Shown here piece by piece: positions 17,435 to 26,813 of a stretch of 64,000 nt of DNA. A program made the position numbers and the translations under genes. The DNA comes from Gammaproteobacteria bacterium (lineage in GTDB: Bacteria; Pseudomonadota; Gammaproteobacteria; Pseudomonadales; Pseudohongiellaceae), in NCBI GenBank assembly GCA_021773355.1, contig JAJFKE010000011.1:310001-374000 (forward strand), written 5' to 3'. How positions within the stretch are numbered: the first letter of the stretch is position 1; every line of letters starts with the position of its first letter. Below the pieces are notes generated by a model. That model did not search any database. It was given only the letters and a program-made list of their open reading frames with translations, and was not told where the DNA came from.

Positions 17435-17998
17435 TTATTCTAACAGTGAGGGCAGGAAAAATTCTGCTACCATAAGCGGTTTTCCAAACAAATAGAAAAG
17501 GCTACGTCTTCCCCAAGAATCCCCCGCGAAAGGCGTTATGTCCATACCACTGCGAACGAGATCGGGATGGCTAAATAGATACTCTCCCAAAGGTTTCTCA
17601 TTCAAATCCTGAACCTGTTTTAGTGGACTCAAAAAACTATGTTCTGGCACCAATGTATGCGCCAATACCCAAGGTTTGTTATGCCCCAAAAGAATTACCT
17701 TGCGCGACCAAAATCGATGGTCAGCTGATACTGGGCCAAACTTGCCGCGAACCTCTACTCTAGATAAAACAACCCAACCTTCAGCCACGACTTCTACGCT
17801 GAAGTCCTGTTTGCTTTTTTGAATCAGAAGTTGCGTCAGGGAGCTGGAATCGAATAGCCACTGTTTCCAGTCATCACTGGGAGAGCGATCCAATCGATCC
17901 GGAGAGAGCCAATTGAAAAGCGGGTCCGAAATATCAGGCGTGGCTATTTTCAAGCCCTTAGGAGCCTCTGGAGAACCACTTATTGATTGAAACTGCAT
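17435..17998 (-). CDS. ubiC: Chorismate lyase
   Basis: 187 aa. Converts chorismate to 4-hydroxybenzoate and pyruvate, the first committed ubiquinone step, in the cytoplasm. Conserved blocks: WLFDSSSLTQLL, KPWVLAHTLVPEHSF, EKPLGEYLFSHPDLVR and the C-terminal GRRSLFYLFGKPLMVAEFFL that contains the catalytic-site residues and the final Glu. UbiA is not adjacent. ATG 17998. Confidence 0.9.
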   Translation of the reverse strand: MQFQSISGSPEAPKGLKIATPDISDPLFNWLSPDRLDRSPSDDWKQWLFDSSSLTQLLIQKSKQDFSVEVVAEGWVVLSRVEVRGKFGPVSADHRFWSRKVILLGHNKPWVLAHTLVPEHSFLSPLKQVQDLNEKPLGEYLFSHPDLVRSGMDITPFAGDSWGRRSLFYLFGKPLMVAEFFLPSLLE

Positions 17999-18082
17999 CA
18001 GCTCAACTATGGGACATGTAGACGCATTGACGGATCTCTCCGCACAGCAAAAGTCACTGCTGCGCGAAGCAGTTCCTGAGTT

Positions 18083-19162
18083 TTAGCGCGGTCGGTAATT
18101 TTGAAGAGTTTTAATAATTACCGTCACTACTCGGCGATTCTGCGCCCGCCCTGCGTCAGTATCGTTCGTGGCAACAGCTTGAGATTCACCGAATCCCCTG
18201 GCTGACACGCGACTGGCTTGCACGTTAAAGCGATCGATTATTACCTGTCGAACGGCGGCTGCACGACGTTCTGAGAGACCAAGGTTGTATGCCTGAGTAC
18301 CACGGCTATCGGTGTGGCCTTCCAATTCAATGACCACATCGGGGTAGACACGCATGAAATCCGCAACTTCTTCAATTTCAGGAAAATATTCTGGTTTTAC
18401 TTCTGAGCGGTCGAAGTCAAAATTCACCATTAGCTCTACTCTTGCCACTTCCTCAACCGGAATTGGACAACCATCGGCATCAACTGCGTAATTCCTGGGA
18501 GTATCGGGGCAGTTATCACGACCGTCTGGAACACCGTCACGATCTGCATCTGGAGCTGCTGCCGGTGCTGGAGTCGCCGCTGGCTGCGGTGAGCTAGCAG
18601 TGGCAGGCCTGGAAGCTGGTGCCGCTATTGCGGCAGGTCGAGACGCGCTGTTGCCGAAGCGATACACCAATGCGGTATCCACACCCCAATCATTATCCTC
18701 GTGGTCTCGTTTGAAGTACTGATAGGATCTAACAGCAGTACGCCAAGTCCAATTGTCCGACAGTTTATATTTAATGCCAGCACCAATATCCCAGAGGCTA
18801 TCATTTTCGTCACCGAATTCACTGCTTCCAAAACCGCCGACAGCGAAGGTGTCGAAGATGCCTAGCTTCACGTCAAAATTGTAGAACAGGTCCAATTTGT
18901 AATGATCGAGGTCGAAATCTGTATTGCCAGTAGTGTCTGGAGATAAGTCGAAGGTACTCAACTCACCACTGATTTGGTCTGTAAAATCATAGCCAAATCC
19001 GAAGAAAAAGCCTATGTCACTATCGAGATTGGTAGAATCATCGAAATCCATCCACTGCAGCCCTGGGGCGACATAAAACTGCCCTGCATCAGCCTGAACT
19101 AGTGGTGAAATCAGGCACAAGGAAAACAGCAGGGCCGAGGATATTTTTGTCTGTAAATGCAT
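18083..19162 (-). CDS. OmpA family outer-membrane protein
   Basis: 359 aa from ATG 19162 (GGAAG upstream). Signal peptide to about residue 24 (ISPLVQADA), then a ~170-residue eight-stranded beta barrel with alternating aromatic residues (GQFYVAPGLQWMDFDD ... TALVYRFGN). Next is an Ala/Pro-rich linker, a thrombospondin type-3 calcium repeat (DADRDGVPDGRDNCPD), and the OmpA C-terminal peptidoglycan-binding domain (NFDFDRSEVKPEY, EGHTDSRG, NLGLSERRA). Anchors the outer membrane to the wall. Confidence 0.9.
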   Translation of the reverse strand: MHLQTKISSALLFSLCLISPLVQADAGQFYVAPGLQWMDFDDSTNLDSDIGFFFGFGYDFTDQISGELSTFDLSPDTTGNTDFDLDHYKLDLFYNFDVKLGIFDTFAVGGFGSSEFGDENDSLWDIGAGIKYKLSDNWTWRTAVRSYQYFKRDHEDNDWGVDTALVYRFGNSASRPAAIAAPASRPATASSPQPAATPAPAAAPDADRDGVPDGRDNCPDTPRNYAVDADGCPIPVEEVARVELMVNFDFDRSEVKPEYFPEIEEVADFMRVYPDVVIELEGHTDSRGTQAYNLGLSERRAAAVRQVIIDRFNVQASRVSARGFGESQAVATNDTDAGRAQNRRVVTVIIKTLQNYRPR

Positions 19163-19545
19163 AGTAGCTTCCACAATTCTGTAACAATGGTTGGTCGAAA
19201 AATTGAGCGCAATTATAAAGATTTTAACGGGCGCATGCAGAAATATTCCGATCGTATTGTCAATATCTACCCGAACTATCCCACGTTAGGCTACCTCACC
19301 CCACCCCAGGCGGGCAGCCAGGGCCAATTAAGCCTACTACGGGCTTTGTCAGCAGCTTGATGCTGCTCAATAGTCCTACGGCAGAGTAGCGAATGCTCTG
19401 CTAAAACATTATGGTAGCCCCGCCATCGTCATACAAATACAATATAGCGGTACTATACTGGTGGGCTAAGCATATTCCAGTTTTAGCTCAATCTAGTCGC
19501 ATTTAATCAGGTGATTAAAGCAGATGATGTCACGGGAACTTTAAC
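19163..19545. other. Divergent intergenic region ompA-like / phoR
   Basis: 383 bp with no convincing gene. It contains two short hairpins (AGCAGC/GCTGCT at 19351-19367 and GCAGAG/CTCTGC at 19381-19401) without T-tracts and must hold both promoters. No phoB remnant and no convincing Pho box were seen. Confidence 0.5.
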
Positions 19546-20904
19546 TTGCAGAATTGGCGCTCCGAACTAAATCGACTGTGTGTATTATTGTTCCTCGCCG
19601 GAGTACTCGGCTATTTCCTGGGTCACATCAGTCTGGTTATGTTAACCAGTCTGTTTCTGTATTACCTTATTAATTTGTACCAGCTACGTAGATTTAATCA
19701 GTGGCTATCAAGGGACTCGTCGGAAAGCGATTCTGAGCCTCCAGTAAGCGTCGGCCTGTGGGGAGACATCTTCGACGGTATTTACCGCTTACAAAAACAG
19801 GAAAGAAAAGCCAGTTCATATCTCGCGAATATTATCGACAAGGCTCAAGAATCGTCTTCTGCTCTGGAGATGGCCGTCATAATGATTAATAAGCAGGGTA
19901 ATTTAGACTGGTGGAACTTTGCCGCGGAAAAACTACTCGGCTTCCAGTATCCGAAGGACCGAAATCAATCAATCACCAACCTTCTGCGTGACCCTCGCTT
20001 CTCTGAATATTTTCACAATGGAATTTATGACGAAACATTCAAAATGAAAGCCCCAGGCGAAAGCAATAAGGTACTTGATTTCCAGATTGCTTTATTCGGC
20101 GAAAACGAACGACTAATGATTGTCCGCGACATTACACAGCTACATCGATTGGAGTCGATGCGCAAAGACTTCGTGGGCAATGTATCACACGAGTTGGGCA
20201 CGCCTATTACCGTCATAAAAGGTTATCTAGAAGCAATATTGGACAACCTAGACGAATTGGATGAGAAATGGCATATCCCCATGCAACAAATGCAGCAGCA
20301 ATCAATGCGTATGGAGAATATTGTACGCGATTTGCTAATGCTCTCTAGCCTGGAGACTAAGGGTCTCACTAAATCGCAGGATGAGATTAATCTGCAGCAA
20401 TTATTTTCGGAAATTGAAAGCGACACACAACAAATGTTTAAGGACAAGGCGCACAGCTTCGAGATTAATTGCGATCCTTCGCTATCCATCATCGGTAAAC
20501 GCAGCGAACTGTATAGCGCTATATCAAATCTGGTAAGCAACGCGGCTAAATACACAGCTTCCGGAGGGCAGATAGAGCTTTCGGCCCACGCAAGTGAAAC
20601 TTCTTTTGATATCGAAGTTCGAGACAATGGACCTGGCATCGAAAACCATCATATTCCCAGACTTACTGAAAGGTTTTACCGAATAGATGGCAGCCGATCC
20701 TCCGATACAGGCGGAACCGGATTAGGGCTGGCTATAGTGAAGCACGTTCTCGCCAGACACGATGCAGAGCTGGAGATTGAGAGTAAATTTGGTGAGGGAA
20801 GCCGTTTTATTTGCAAGCTTCCACCCGACAGAGCAATCTTGCATCCAGACGGCCCTAAAGCTATTGAAATCTCCGAACCTGCAGAAGCAGAAGGCTCCGA
20901 ATAG
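19546..20904 (+). CDS. phoR: Phosphate-regulon sensor histidine kinase PhoR
   Basis: 452 aa. Two N-terminal hydrophobic helices (LCVLLFLAGVLGYFLGHISL, VMLTSLFLYYLINLY), a PAS domain (about 100-195, INKQGNLDWWNFAAEKLLGF), HisKA with phosphoacceptor H215 in VSHELGTPITV, and HATPase motifs NLVSNAAKY, VRDNGPGI and GGTGLGLAIVKH. PhoR phosphorylates PhoB under phosphate starvation. An upstream in-frame TGA at 19525 forces the TTG start. Unusually, no phoB precedes it, and the usual HELRTP is HELGTP. It converges on phoU. Confidence 0.9.
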   Translation: MQNWRSELNRLCVLLFLAGVLGYFLGHISLVMLTSLFLYYLINLYQLRRFNQWLSRDSSESDSEPPVSVGLWGDIFDGIYRLQKQERKASSYLANIIDKAQESSSALEMAVIMINKQGNLDWWNFAAEKLLGFQYPKDRNQSITNLLRDPRFSEYFHNGIYDETFKMKAPGESNKVLDFQIALFGENERLMIVRDITQLHRLESMRKDFVGNVSHELGTPITVIKGYLEAILDNLDELDEKWHIPMQQMQQQSMRMENIVRDLLMLSSLETKGLTKSQDEINLQQLFSEIESDTQQMFKDKAHSFEINCDPSLSIIGKRSELYSAISNLVSNAAKYTASGGQIELSAHASETSFDIEVRDNGPGIENHHIPRLTERFYRIDGSRSSDTGGTGLGLAIVKHVLARHDAELEIESKFGEGSRFICKLPPDRAILHPDGPKAIEISEPAEAEGSE

Positions 20905-20950
20905 ATTCAGGACAATTGTCCCTGAAGAAACAAGTCTGTATGCTGCTACT

Positions 20951-21676
20951 CTACTCGGAGTCGGCGAGTCGATCCGCGATATTAGCAAGCGGCGCATGCC
21001 TGACATCCATTCCCTTGACTAAATAAATCACATGTTCGGTGATATTTTTTGCGTGATCACCAATTCGCTCAAGTGCTCTCAACGCCCAAAGCAAATTAAG
21101 CATGCGACTAATACTTCTTGGATCTTCCATCATATAGGTAATCAGTGAACGCATTGCGGAACCGTATTCATTGTCTACAATCAAATCATCCTGCGCTATC
21201 TCAAGCGCCGAACTCGCGTCATAACGGGCAAATGCATCCAGGGACATATTAACCATACGTGCGACCCTATCACCCAGATGCCTGAACTCTACAATCCCCT
21301 CAGGGTAGTCCCCTTCCTCAGTTAGCTTGATCGCCATTCTAGCGATCTTGGAAGATTCATCACCTATGCGTTCCAAATCTCGCACAGTCTTGATTATCGC
21401 CAATACCAGACGCAAATCACTGGCCGCCGGTTGACGTCTAGCCAAAATTAGACTGCATTCCTCGTCTATCTTGATTTCCATGGCATCGATATCGTCTTCC
21501 ACAACCAAAACTTGCTTAGCCAGACCGCTGTCGGCCGAGGTGATAGAGACCAGGGCATCGGCCAATTGTTTTTCGACCACTCCACCCATTTCCAACATAT
21601 GATTCTTAATATCTTCCAGCTCAGCATTGAACTGCTGAGAGATATGATGGCCGTGACCTTCTGCTCGAGGATTCAT
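20951..21676 (-). CDS. phoU: Phosphate signalling complex protein PhoU
   Basis: 241 aa, all-helical, two PhoU repeats. E/DxxxD metal motifs are visible in DDIDAMEIKIDEEC and IVDNEYGSAMR, and VLAIIKTVRDLERIGDESSKIA and NLLWALRALERIGDHAKNI are the signature helices. PhoU links the Pst transporter to PhoR and damps the response when phosphate is plentiful. Last gene of the pstSCAB-phoU run, 58 bp after pstB. Good ribosome site (GGAAAC). Confidence 0.94.
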   Translation of the reverse strand: MNPRAEGHGHHISQQFNAELEDIKNHMLEMGGVVEKQLADALVSITSADSGLAKQVLVVEDDIDAMEIKIDEECSLILARRQPAASDLRLVLAIIKTVRDLERIGDESSKIARMAIKLTEEGDYPEGIVEFRHLGDRVARMVNMSLDAFARYDASSALEIAQDDLIVDNEYGSAMRSLITYMMEDPRSISRMLNLLWALRALERIGDHAKNITEHVIYLVKGMDVRHAPLANIADRLADSE

Positions 21677-21734
21677 GTTTGTTTCCTATATTTATATGAC
21701 TAACTGGTCTATAGCTCGTAACTCAATTTCGAGA

Positions 21735-22595
21735 TTAACCATAACGACCGGTAATATAATCTTCGGTCTGCTTTTCTCTTGGGTTGGTAAAAATCGTATC
21801 GGTAGCATCAAACTCCACCATGTCTCCCATGTACATAAATGCGGTAAAGTCCGACACTCGCGCCGCCTGTTGCATATTATGTGTCACTATAACAATCGTA
21901 TAATCTGTTTTCAGCTCGTTGATCAACTCTTCAATTTTCAGCGTAGAGATCGGGTCCAGAGCGGATGCCGGCTCATCTAACAGCAACACCTCTGGCTCCA
22001 CTGCAATAGTTCTCGCTATTACCAACCGTTGTTGTTGGCCTCCAGACATTCCCAGCGCGCTATCGTTTAATCTGTCTTTGACCTCGTCCCAGAGCGCAGC
22101 TGCCTTTAAAGATTTTTCCACCGCCTCATCGAGAACCCGCTTTGAATTTATTCCTTGAATACGCAGTCCATAGGCCACGTTTTCGTAGATCGATTTGGGG
22201 AAAGGATTCGGTTTCTGGAACACCATCCCTACCCTGCGCCTCAGGTCTGCTACATCTATGGATTTTTGATAAATATTAATTCCGTCTATGCCAACTGATC
22301 CCTCGATTATACAGTCATCGACCAAATCGTTCATACGGTTAAAACATCTTAGTAAACTGGATTTTCCGCAACCACTGGGGCCAATAAATGCAGTAACCCG
22401 TTGTTTGGGAATCGATAAATTAATATCTTTTAGCGCTTGCTTATCTTTTGAATAAAATAGATTCAAATTCTCGATATCAATGCAACTTGCAAACGCATCT
22501 GTCGCAGCAGTTTTATCCGCTAACACGGCTGATACGTCTACTGTTCTCACTGGCGACTGATCTTGCTGCGTCTGCTCACTACTGCTGTTACTCAT
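21735..22595 (-). CDS. pstB: Phosphate ABC transporter ATPase PstB
   Basis: 286 aa. N-terminal ~35 residues are a polar extension (SSEQTQQDQ) before the ATPase core: Walker [10 protein letters not shown]-loop [11 protein letters not shown], signature [12 protein letters not shown], Walker [14 protein letters not shown]-loop [10 protein letters not shown]. The [15 protein letters not shown] segment is PstB-specific. It energises high-affinity phosphate import at the inner membrane. 26 bp after pstA. Confidence 0.94.
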   Translation of the reverse strand: MSNSSSEQTQQDQSPVRTVDVSAVLADKTAATDAFASCIDIENLNLFYSKDKQALKDINLSIPKQRVTAFIGPSGCGKSSLLRCFNRMNDLVDDCIIEGSVGIDGINIYQKSIDVADLRRRVGMVFQKPNPFPKSIYENVAYGLRIQGINSKRVLDEAVEKSLKAAALWDEVKDRLNDSALGMSGGQQQRLVIARTIAVEPEVLLLDEPASALDPISTLKIEELINELKTDYTIVIVTHNMQQAARVSDFTAFMYMGDMVEFDATDTIFTNPREKQTEDYITGRYG

Positions 22596-22621
22596 TAGAA
22601 TCTAGTCCGATTAATCAATTG

Positions 22622-24319
22622 TTATACGTCCAATGCCTTGTATTTTTCCCGCAAGTGGTTTCGAAGCGCAACCGCGGTTAAATTCAAACCAGCGATAACC
22701 AACACCAATAGCAAGGCTGTCGCAAAAACCAGAGGTCTGGCTGCTTCGATATTAGGACTTTGAAAACCTACATCGTAAATATGAAAGCCAAGATGCATGA
22801 ACTTCTGCTCTAGATGCAAATAGGGGTAATTGCCATCCAGGGGTAATGAGGGCGCTAATTTTACGACGCCAACCAACATTAGAGGCGCCACCTCCCCGGC
22901 CGCTCTTGCTACAGCCAAAATCAAACCAGTCATCATTGCCGGGCTAGCCATGGGCAGTACCACACGCCAAAGTGTCTCGAACTTGGTCGCCCCCAATGCC
23001 AGACTGCCCTCCCTCACGCTTCTGGGAATTCTCGCCAGACCTTCTTCTGTCGCCACGATAACCACTGGCACAGTCAGCAGAGCCAAGGTAAGCGATGCCC
23101 AAAGTAGGCCAGGTGTACCAAAGGTAGGCGCTGGCAAAGCCTCGGGATAAAACAACTGATCAACTTCAGCACCGATGATATAGATGAAGAAACCTAAACC
23201 GAACACACCATAGACGATGGAGGGCACACCGGCAAGATTGTTAACGGCAATCCGTATTGCCCTGGTGACAAATCCCTGCCTGGCATACTCACGCAAATAC
23301 ACCGCGGCGACAACACCAAAGGGGGTAACAAAAACTGACATTAACATAACCATCATAACGGTGCCGAAGATAGCAGGGAAAATCCCTCCCTCGGTATTTG
23401 CTTCCCTGGGCTCATCTGCCATGAATTCGCCCAGCTTTGAAAAATAGGTGGCAATCTTCGCAAAAAAACTCATCTGATTCGGACGATAGGCACGAACTAT
23501 TCCGGCAAAGTCGATCTCAGTCTGTTGTTGGTTCGATGCCAAAAAAACTGCTGAATCTCGATTCACAGTCTCGTATAATTCGACAAGTTCAATTTGCAAC
23601 ACATCGTATTGGGCATCTAATTCTATTCGGCTATTTTCTATTTCGGCCAGGGCTTCTGGGGTATCCTCACCATCCAGTTGTAGGCGTCGCTCACGCAAGC
23701 GCAAACGTTCCATGCGGTAGTTAATCTGCCCAATTTCTTGTTTTTCTATAACGTATATTTCTTCACGAATATCCAGAGCACGTTGTAGACGTCGGTTGAA
23801 GTCGATCCACCTCGACTCATCACGAGTTTCTGAGTCTCCGGAAAAGGATGTCGAATTACCTTCTTCTTTTACAACGAGCAAGTTCCCGTAAAAATTGCCC
23901 CACTCTCTTCGCTCAAGTGCTACAACATTTTCTGGGTATTCCACGTCTTTCACAAAATCACTTAACACCCAGGTAAAATCAGCTCCAGTTAAATCTCTGT
24001 TACCCAACTTTATCAACTGCCGTTCATACAGACCCTGCGATTCGTCGACGGGTATACCTGAGGAGGCGATCTGAGACGCCAACACCATTTCACTCTCAAC
24101 AAATTCGCCTATCACCTGGGTGGAGAGAAATTCTCCGCTGGAAGAAGGCGGTGAATAGTTGGCCTGAATCACATCTCTAGGCCAAAAATGACTCATGCCG
24201 CGCACAGTCAATAACATGAGCAAACCAATAACCATTACAATACTGATCGCCACAGCTCCAGCATTTAGCCATACCCAAGGCGTTCCAGCTCGCATCCATT
24301 TTGAAAGATTTGTATTCAT
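22622..24319 (-). CDS. pstA: Phosphate ABC transporter permease PstA (long form)
   Basis: 565 aa, nearly twice E. coli PstA (~296). TM1 at about 17-40, then a ~260-residue periplasmic insertion rich in charge and predicted coiled coil (QINYRMERLRLRERRLQLDG), then the ordinary permease (about 310-560) with EAA loop GATKFETLWRVVLPMASPAM. ATG overlaps the pstC stop (ATGA), so the two are coupled. Long PstA forms are known in Pseudomonadales-like bacteria; the function of the insertion is unknown. Confidence 0.92.
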   Translation of the reverse strand: MNTNLSKWMRAGTPWVWLNAGAVAISIVMVIGLLMLLTVRGMSHFWPRDVIQANYSPPSSSGEFLSTQVIGEFVESEMVLASQIASSGIPVDESQGLYERQLIKLGNRDLTGADFTWVLSDFVKDVEYPENVVALERREWGNFYGNLLVVKEEGNSTSFSGDSETRDESRWIDFNRRLQRALDIREEIYVIEKQEIGQINYRMERLRLRERRLQLDGEDTPEALAEIENSRIELDAQYDVLQIELVELYETVNRDSAVFLASNQQQTEIDFAGIVRAYRPNQMSFFAKIATYFSKLGEFMADEPREANTEGGIFPAIFGTVMMVMLMSVFVTPFGVVAAVYLREYARQGFVTRAIRIAVNNLAGVPSIVYGVFGLGFFIYIIGAEVDQLFYPEALPAPTFGTPGLLWASLTLALLTVPVVIVATEEGLARIPRSVREGSLALGATKFETLWRVVLPMASPAMMTGLILAVARAAGEVAPLMLVGVVKLAPSLPLDGNYPYLHLEQKFMHLGFHIYDVGFQSPNIEAARPLVFATALLLVLVIAGLNLTAVALRNHLREKYKALDV

Positions 24320-26658
24320 ATTGTGCTGTATTTCGTTCTAAGTCTTTGTCTTATTATTTCTGCCACGGTGTTAAACATGAAGGTGAACATAAACAACACC
24401 AGTGCTGCGAGAAACAAAATTCGATAGTGGGTACTGTCTACTTCAGATTCTGGAATCTCTACGGCGATATTAGCAGCTAGCGTGCGCATGCCTTCAAAAA
24501 TATTAATATCCATGATTGGCGTATTTCCAGTGGCCATTAGCACAATCATGGTTTCACCCACCGCACGTCCCATGCCAATCATTAAGGCACTAAAAATGCC
24601 AGGACTAGCTGTAGGCAGGACAACCCGTTGCAAGCTCTGCCAGGGAGTGGCGCCTAATGCTAGGGAACCATAGGTTAATTGCTTGGGCACAGTGAATATT
24701 GCATCTTCAGCAATAGAGAATATGGTCGGTATGACAGCAAAACCCATGGCGAACCCAACAACCATGGCGTTTCTTTGATCGTAGCTCACGCCCAGATCAT
24801 TGGTGATCCAAAAACGCATATCGCCACCGAAAAATATGTTTTCCAGTGGCACGGAGAGTACAAATGATAAATAGGAAAAAATCAGAATAACAGGAATTAG
24901 AATACCCGCTTCCCAACCATCCGGAACCAGATCGCGAATTCTTCGCGGTAATTGAGTCCATGCAAAACTAGCGGCCAGTATACTTAGAGGCAGTACCACC
25001 AGTATTGCGAAAATACCCAATAAATTCTTCTCGACGAATGGCGCCAGCCACAGGCCAGCTAAAAAGCCGAGAACCACCGTAGGCAATGCCTCCATCAGCT
25101 CAATAAGCGGCTTTACTTTCCGCCGCATTGTTGGCGCCATAAAATAACCAGTATATATCGCACCACAAATGGCTAAGGGTGCAGCCAGCAACATGGCATA
25201 AAAGGCTGCCTTCAAGGTTCCGAACGATAGAGGAACGAGACTGTACTTGGGTTCAAATTCATTACTAGAGGCTGAAGACTGCCAAATATAATCCGGTTCA
25301 GAATAACCTTCGTACCATACCTTGTCCCATAACACCGACCAGGAAACCTCTGGGTGTTCATTGTGCACTTCCCAGAAGGCGATTGAGCCATCATCTGTTT
25401 CCAACAATAGACCGTCACCACGAGGAGACAGGGCAATTCGCTTCGGCGTTGCTGCGGTTAAATCCTGAGAAAACACTGCTCTATGGGCAGTCGTGTTATA
25501 GATTGCCAAGTTACCGGAGCTATCAACGCTGACAAAATTCTTACGCCTCTGTTCCGGTGTCATTCGCAATATAGGCAGGACCCCGGGACTGAACTCTCTC
25601 ACCTTTTGTAATTGCGTTCGTCCCTCTTCACGGGAGAGAAACCACTGTGATATATCTCCACTATCATCAGCAACCAGTAGGGATATGCCACCTAGTAAAA
25701 AAACCACCTGTGTAGGCCGCACACCACCTTCAGTCAGAAAGGTTTCAATGCCGAACGCATTGCTCTGTCCATTCATGGCGGCGACCAGATCGATAGTCCG
25801 TATCAGGCCGTTGCTAGATATAAAATATAGCCAGCGTTGATCTCCACCGATAAACAATTGCTCTACATCTTGAACACGTAGGTCCAGCTGGAATGCTTCG
25901 AGTTCTATATCAACATCTTCGCCGCCGATATCGAAAGCGGCAAATAAACTGGTTTGCTTACTTGCCCTAATTAGGTTTACTGCGTCATTTTCATCAATTC
26001 CGACCACCATCAATACATCGCCGGATGATCTAACCGCCACGTTGGACAAAGGTGAATCGGTAAACAGACTTAAGGGCTGATCGCCAAACGGGTATTCGAT
26101 TATGGGCGTTAGTGTTCGAGTATTGTTTTCTCCACCGAAACTCGTTTCATAGCCGTAGCTCGCTACCAAGACCTCGCCGTTATCCAAACCCAGGGCGAAT
26201 ACGCCGCTCTCTTCAGTATCCAGGGCGAAATTAGAGATTGCTGCGCCCGCTGGCAATTCAATATCTATCGTGGACACTATGCTACCGTCAGTCACGTTGA
26301 AAAAATGCACCTGGGCATCATCACCAATGCGCATGCCAATCTCAGACTGTTCTTCAATTGCGATGTGCAAAGATTCTGAATCAGAGACATTCTCTATTTG
26401 ATATTCATTAACTTTATCGAGAGTCGCGGACTGAAAAAGAGGAATTACTTCATAGAATAAATAGAGAAAGATCAGCAGAATCGCCAGAATTACACTGACC
26501 CCACCCACGGCTATGGCTACATTGGCTGTCTGGTCATAGAAGTGACGAATTTTTCGGCGCAAAACCATTCGGCTAGAGGCCATATCCAAAACCGGAGAGC
26601 CCGTACCAGGGCTATTAATACCCGGTCTGGAAACGGTCTGATTTACATCATTTGCCAT
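24316..26658 (-). CDS. pstC: Phosphate ABC transporter permease PstC (long form)
   Basis: 780 aa against ~319 in E. coli. After TM1 (about 48-72, VAIAVGGVSVILAILLIFLY) comes a ~400-residue periplasmic region with repeated beta-propeller-like blades (GVFALGLDNGEVLVASYG, LLVADDSGDISQWFLS, DGSIAFWEVH), then the permease (about 490-775) with EAA loop GATPWQSLQRVVLPTASPG. The propeller probably senses or presents something at the periplasmic face; this is inference. Preceded by two hairpins in the pstS-pstC gap. Confidence 0.92.
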   Translation of the reverse strand: MANDVNQTVSRPGINSPGTGSPVLDMASSRMVLRRKIRHFYDQTANVAIAVGGVSVILAILLIFLYLFYEVIPLFQSATLDKVNEYQIENVSDSESLHIAIEEQSEIGMRIGDDAQVHFFNVTDGSIVSTIDIELPAGAAISNFALDTEESGVFALGLDNGEVLVASYGYETSFGGENNTRTLTPIIEYPFGDQPLSLFTDSPLSNVAVRSSGDVLMVVGIDENDAVNLIRASKQTSLFAAFDIGGEDVDIELEAFQLDLRVQDVEQLFIGGDQRWLYFISSNGLIRTIDLVAAMNGQSNAFGIETFLTEGGVRPTQVVFLLGGISLLVADDSGDISQWFLSREEGRTQLQKVREFSPGVLPILRMTPEQRRKNFVSVDSSGNLAIYNTTAHRAVFSQDLTAATPKRIALSPRGDGLLLETDDGSIAFWEVHNEHPEVSWSVLWDKVWYEGYSEPDYIWQSSASSNEFEPKYSLVPLSFGTLKAAFYAMLLAAPLAICGAIYTGYFMAPTMRRKVKPLIELMEALPTVVLGFLAGLWLAPFVEKNLLGIFAILVVLPLSILAASFAWTQLPRRIRDLVPDGWEAGILIPVILIFSYLSFVLSVPLENIFFGGDMRFWITNDLGVSYDQRNAMVVGFAMGFAVIPTIFSIAEDAIFTVPKQLTYGSLALGATPWQSLQRVVLPTASPGIFSALMIGMGRAVGETMIVLMATGNTPIMDINIFEGMRTLAANIAVEIPESEVDSTHYRILFLAALVLFMFTFMFNTVAEIIRQRLRTKYSTI

Positions 26659-26733
26659 TGTTTTGCTGTCTTTTCTTGCTGACCAAGGTTCTACTTTTAC
26701 GCTATTTCGCTCATTTTCTAACTTTCAAATACA

Positions 26734-26805
26734 ACAAAGGTTCAGTCTTTTTCAGACTGAACCTTTGTCAATCAAGATTTGGATAAAATCCATCCCCTTG
26801 ATTGT
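26734..26805 (-). promoter_or_regulatory. Tandem hairpins in the pstS-pstC spacer
   Basis: Hairpin 1 (26734-26768) is a perfect 15-bp inverted repeat (ACAAAGGTTCAGTCT / AGACTGAACCTTTGT) with a 5-nt loop. Hairpin 2 (26769-26805) pairs CAATCAAG with CTTGATTG and, inside, TGGAT with ATCCA. Placed directly after the pstS stop, they likely protect the pstS message or attenuate readthrough so that PstS is made in excess over PstC. Confidence 0.6.
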
Positions 26806-26813
26806 GGCGAATC

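Noticed and set aside
19157..19360. 67-aa ORF in the ompA-phoR gap
   Set aside because: Poor composition, no ribosome site, and it overlaps the ompA-like signal peptide region.
20905..20926. GGACAATTGTCC palindrome between phoR and phoU as a terminator
   Set aside because: Short stem with a bulge and no T-tract on either side.
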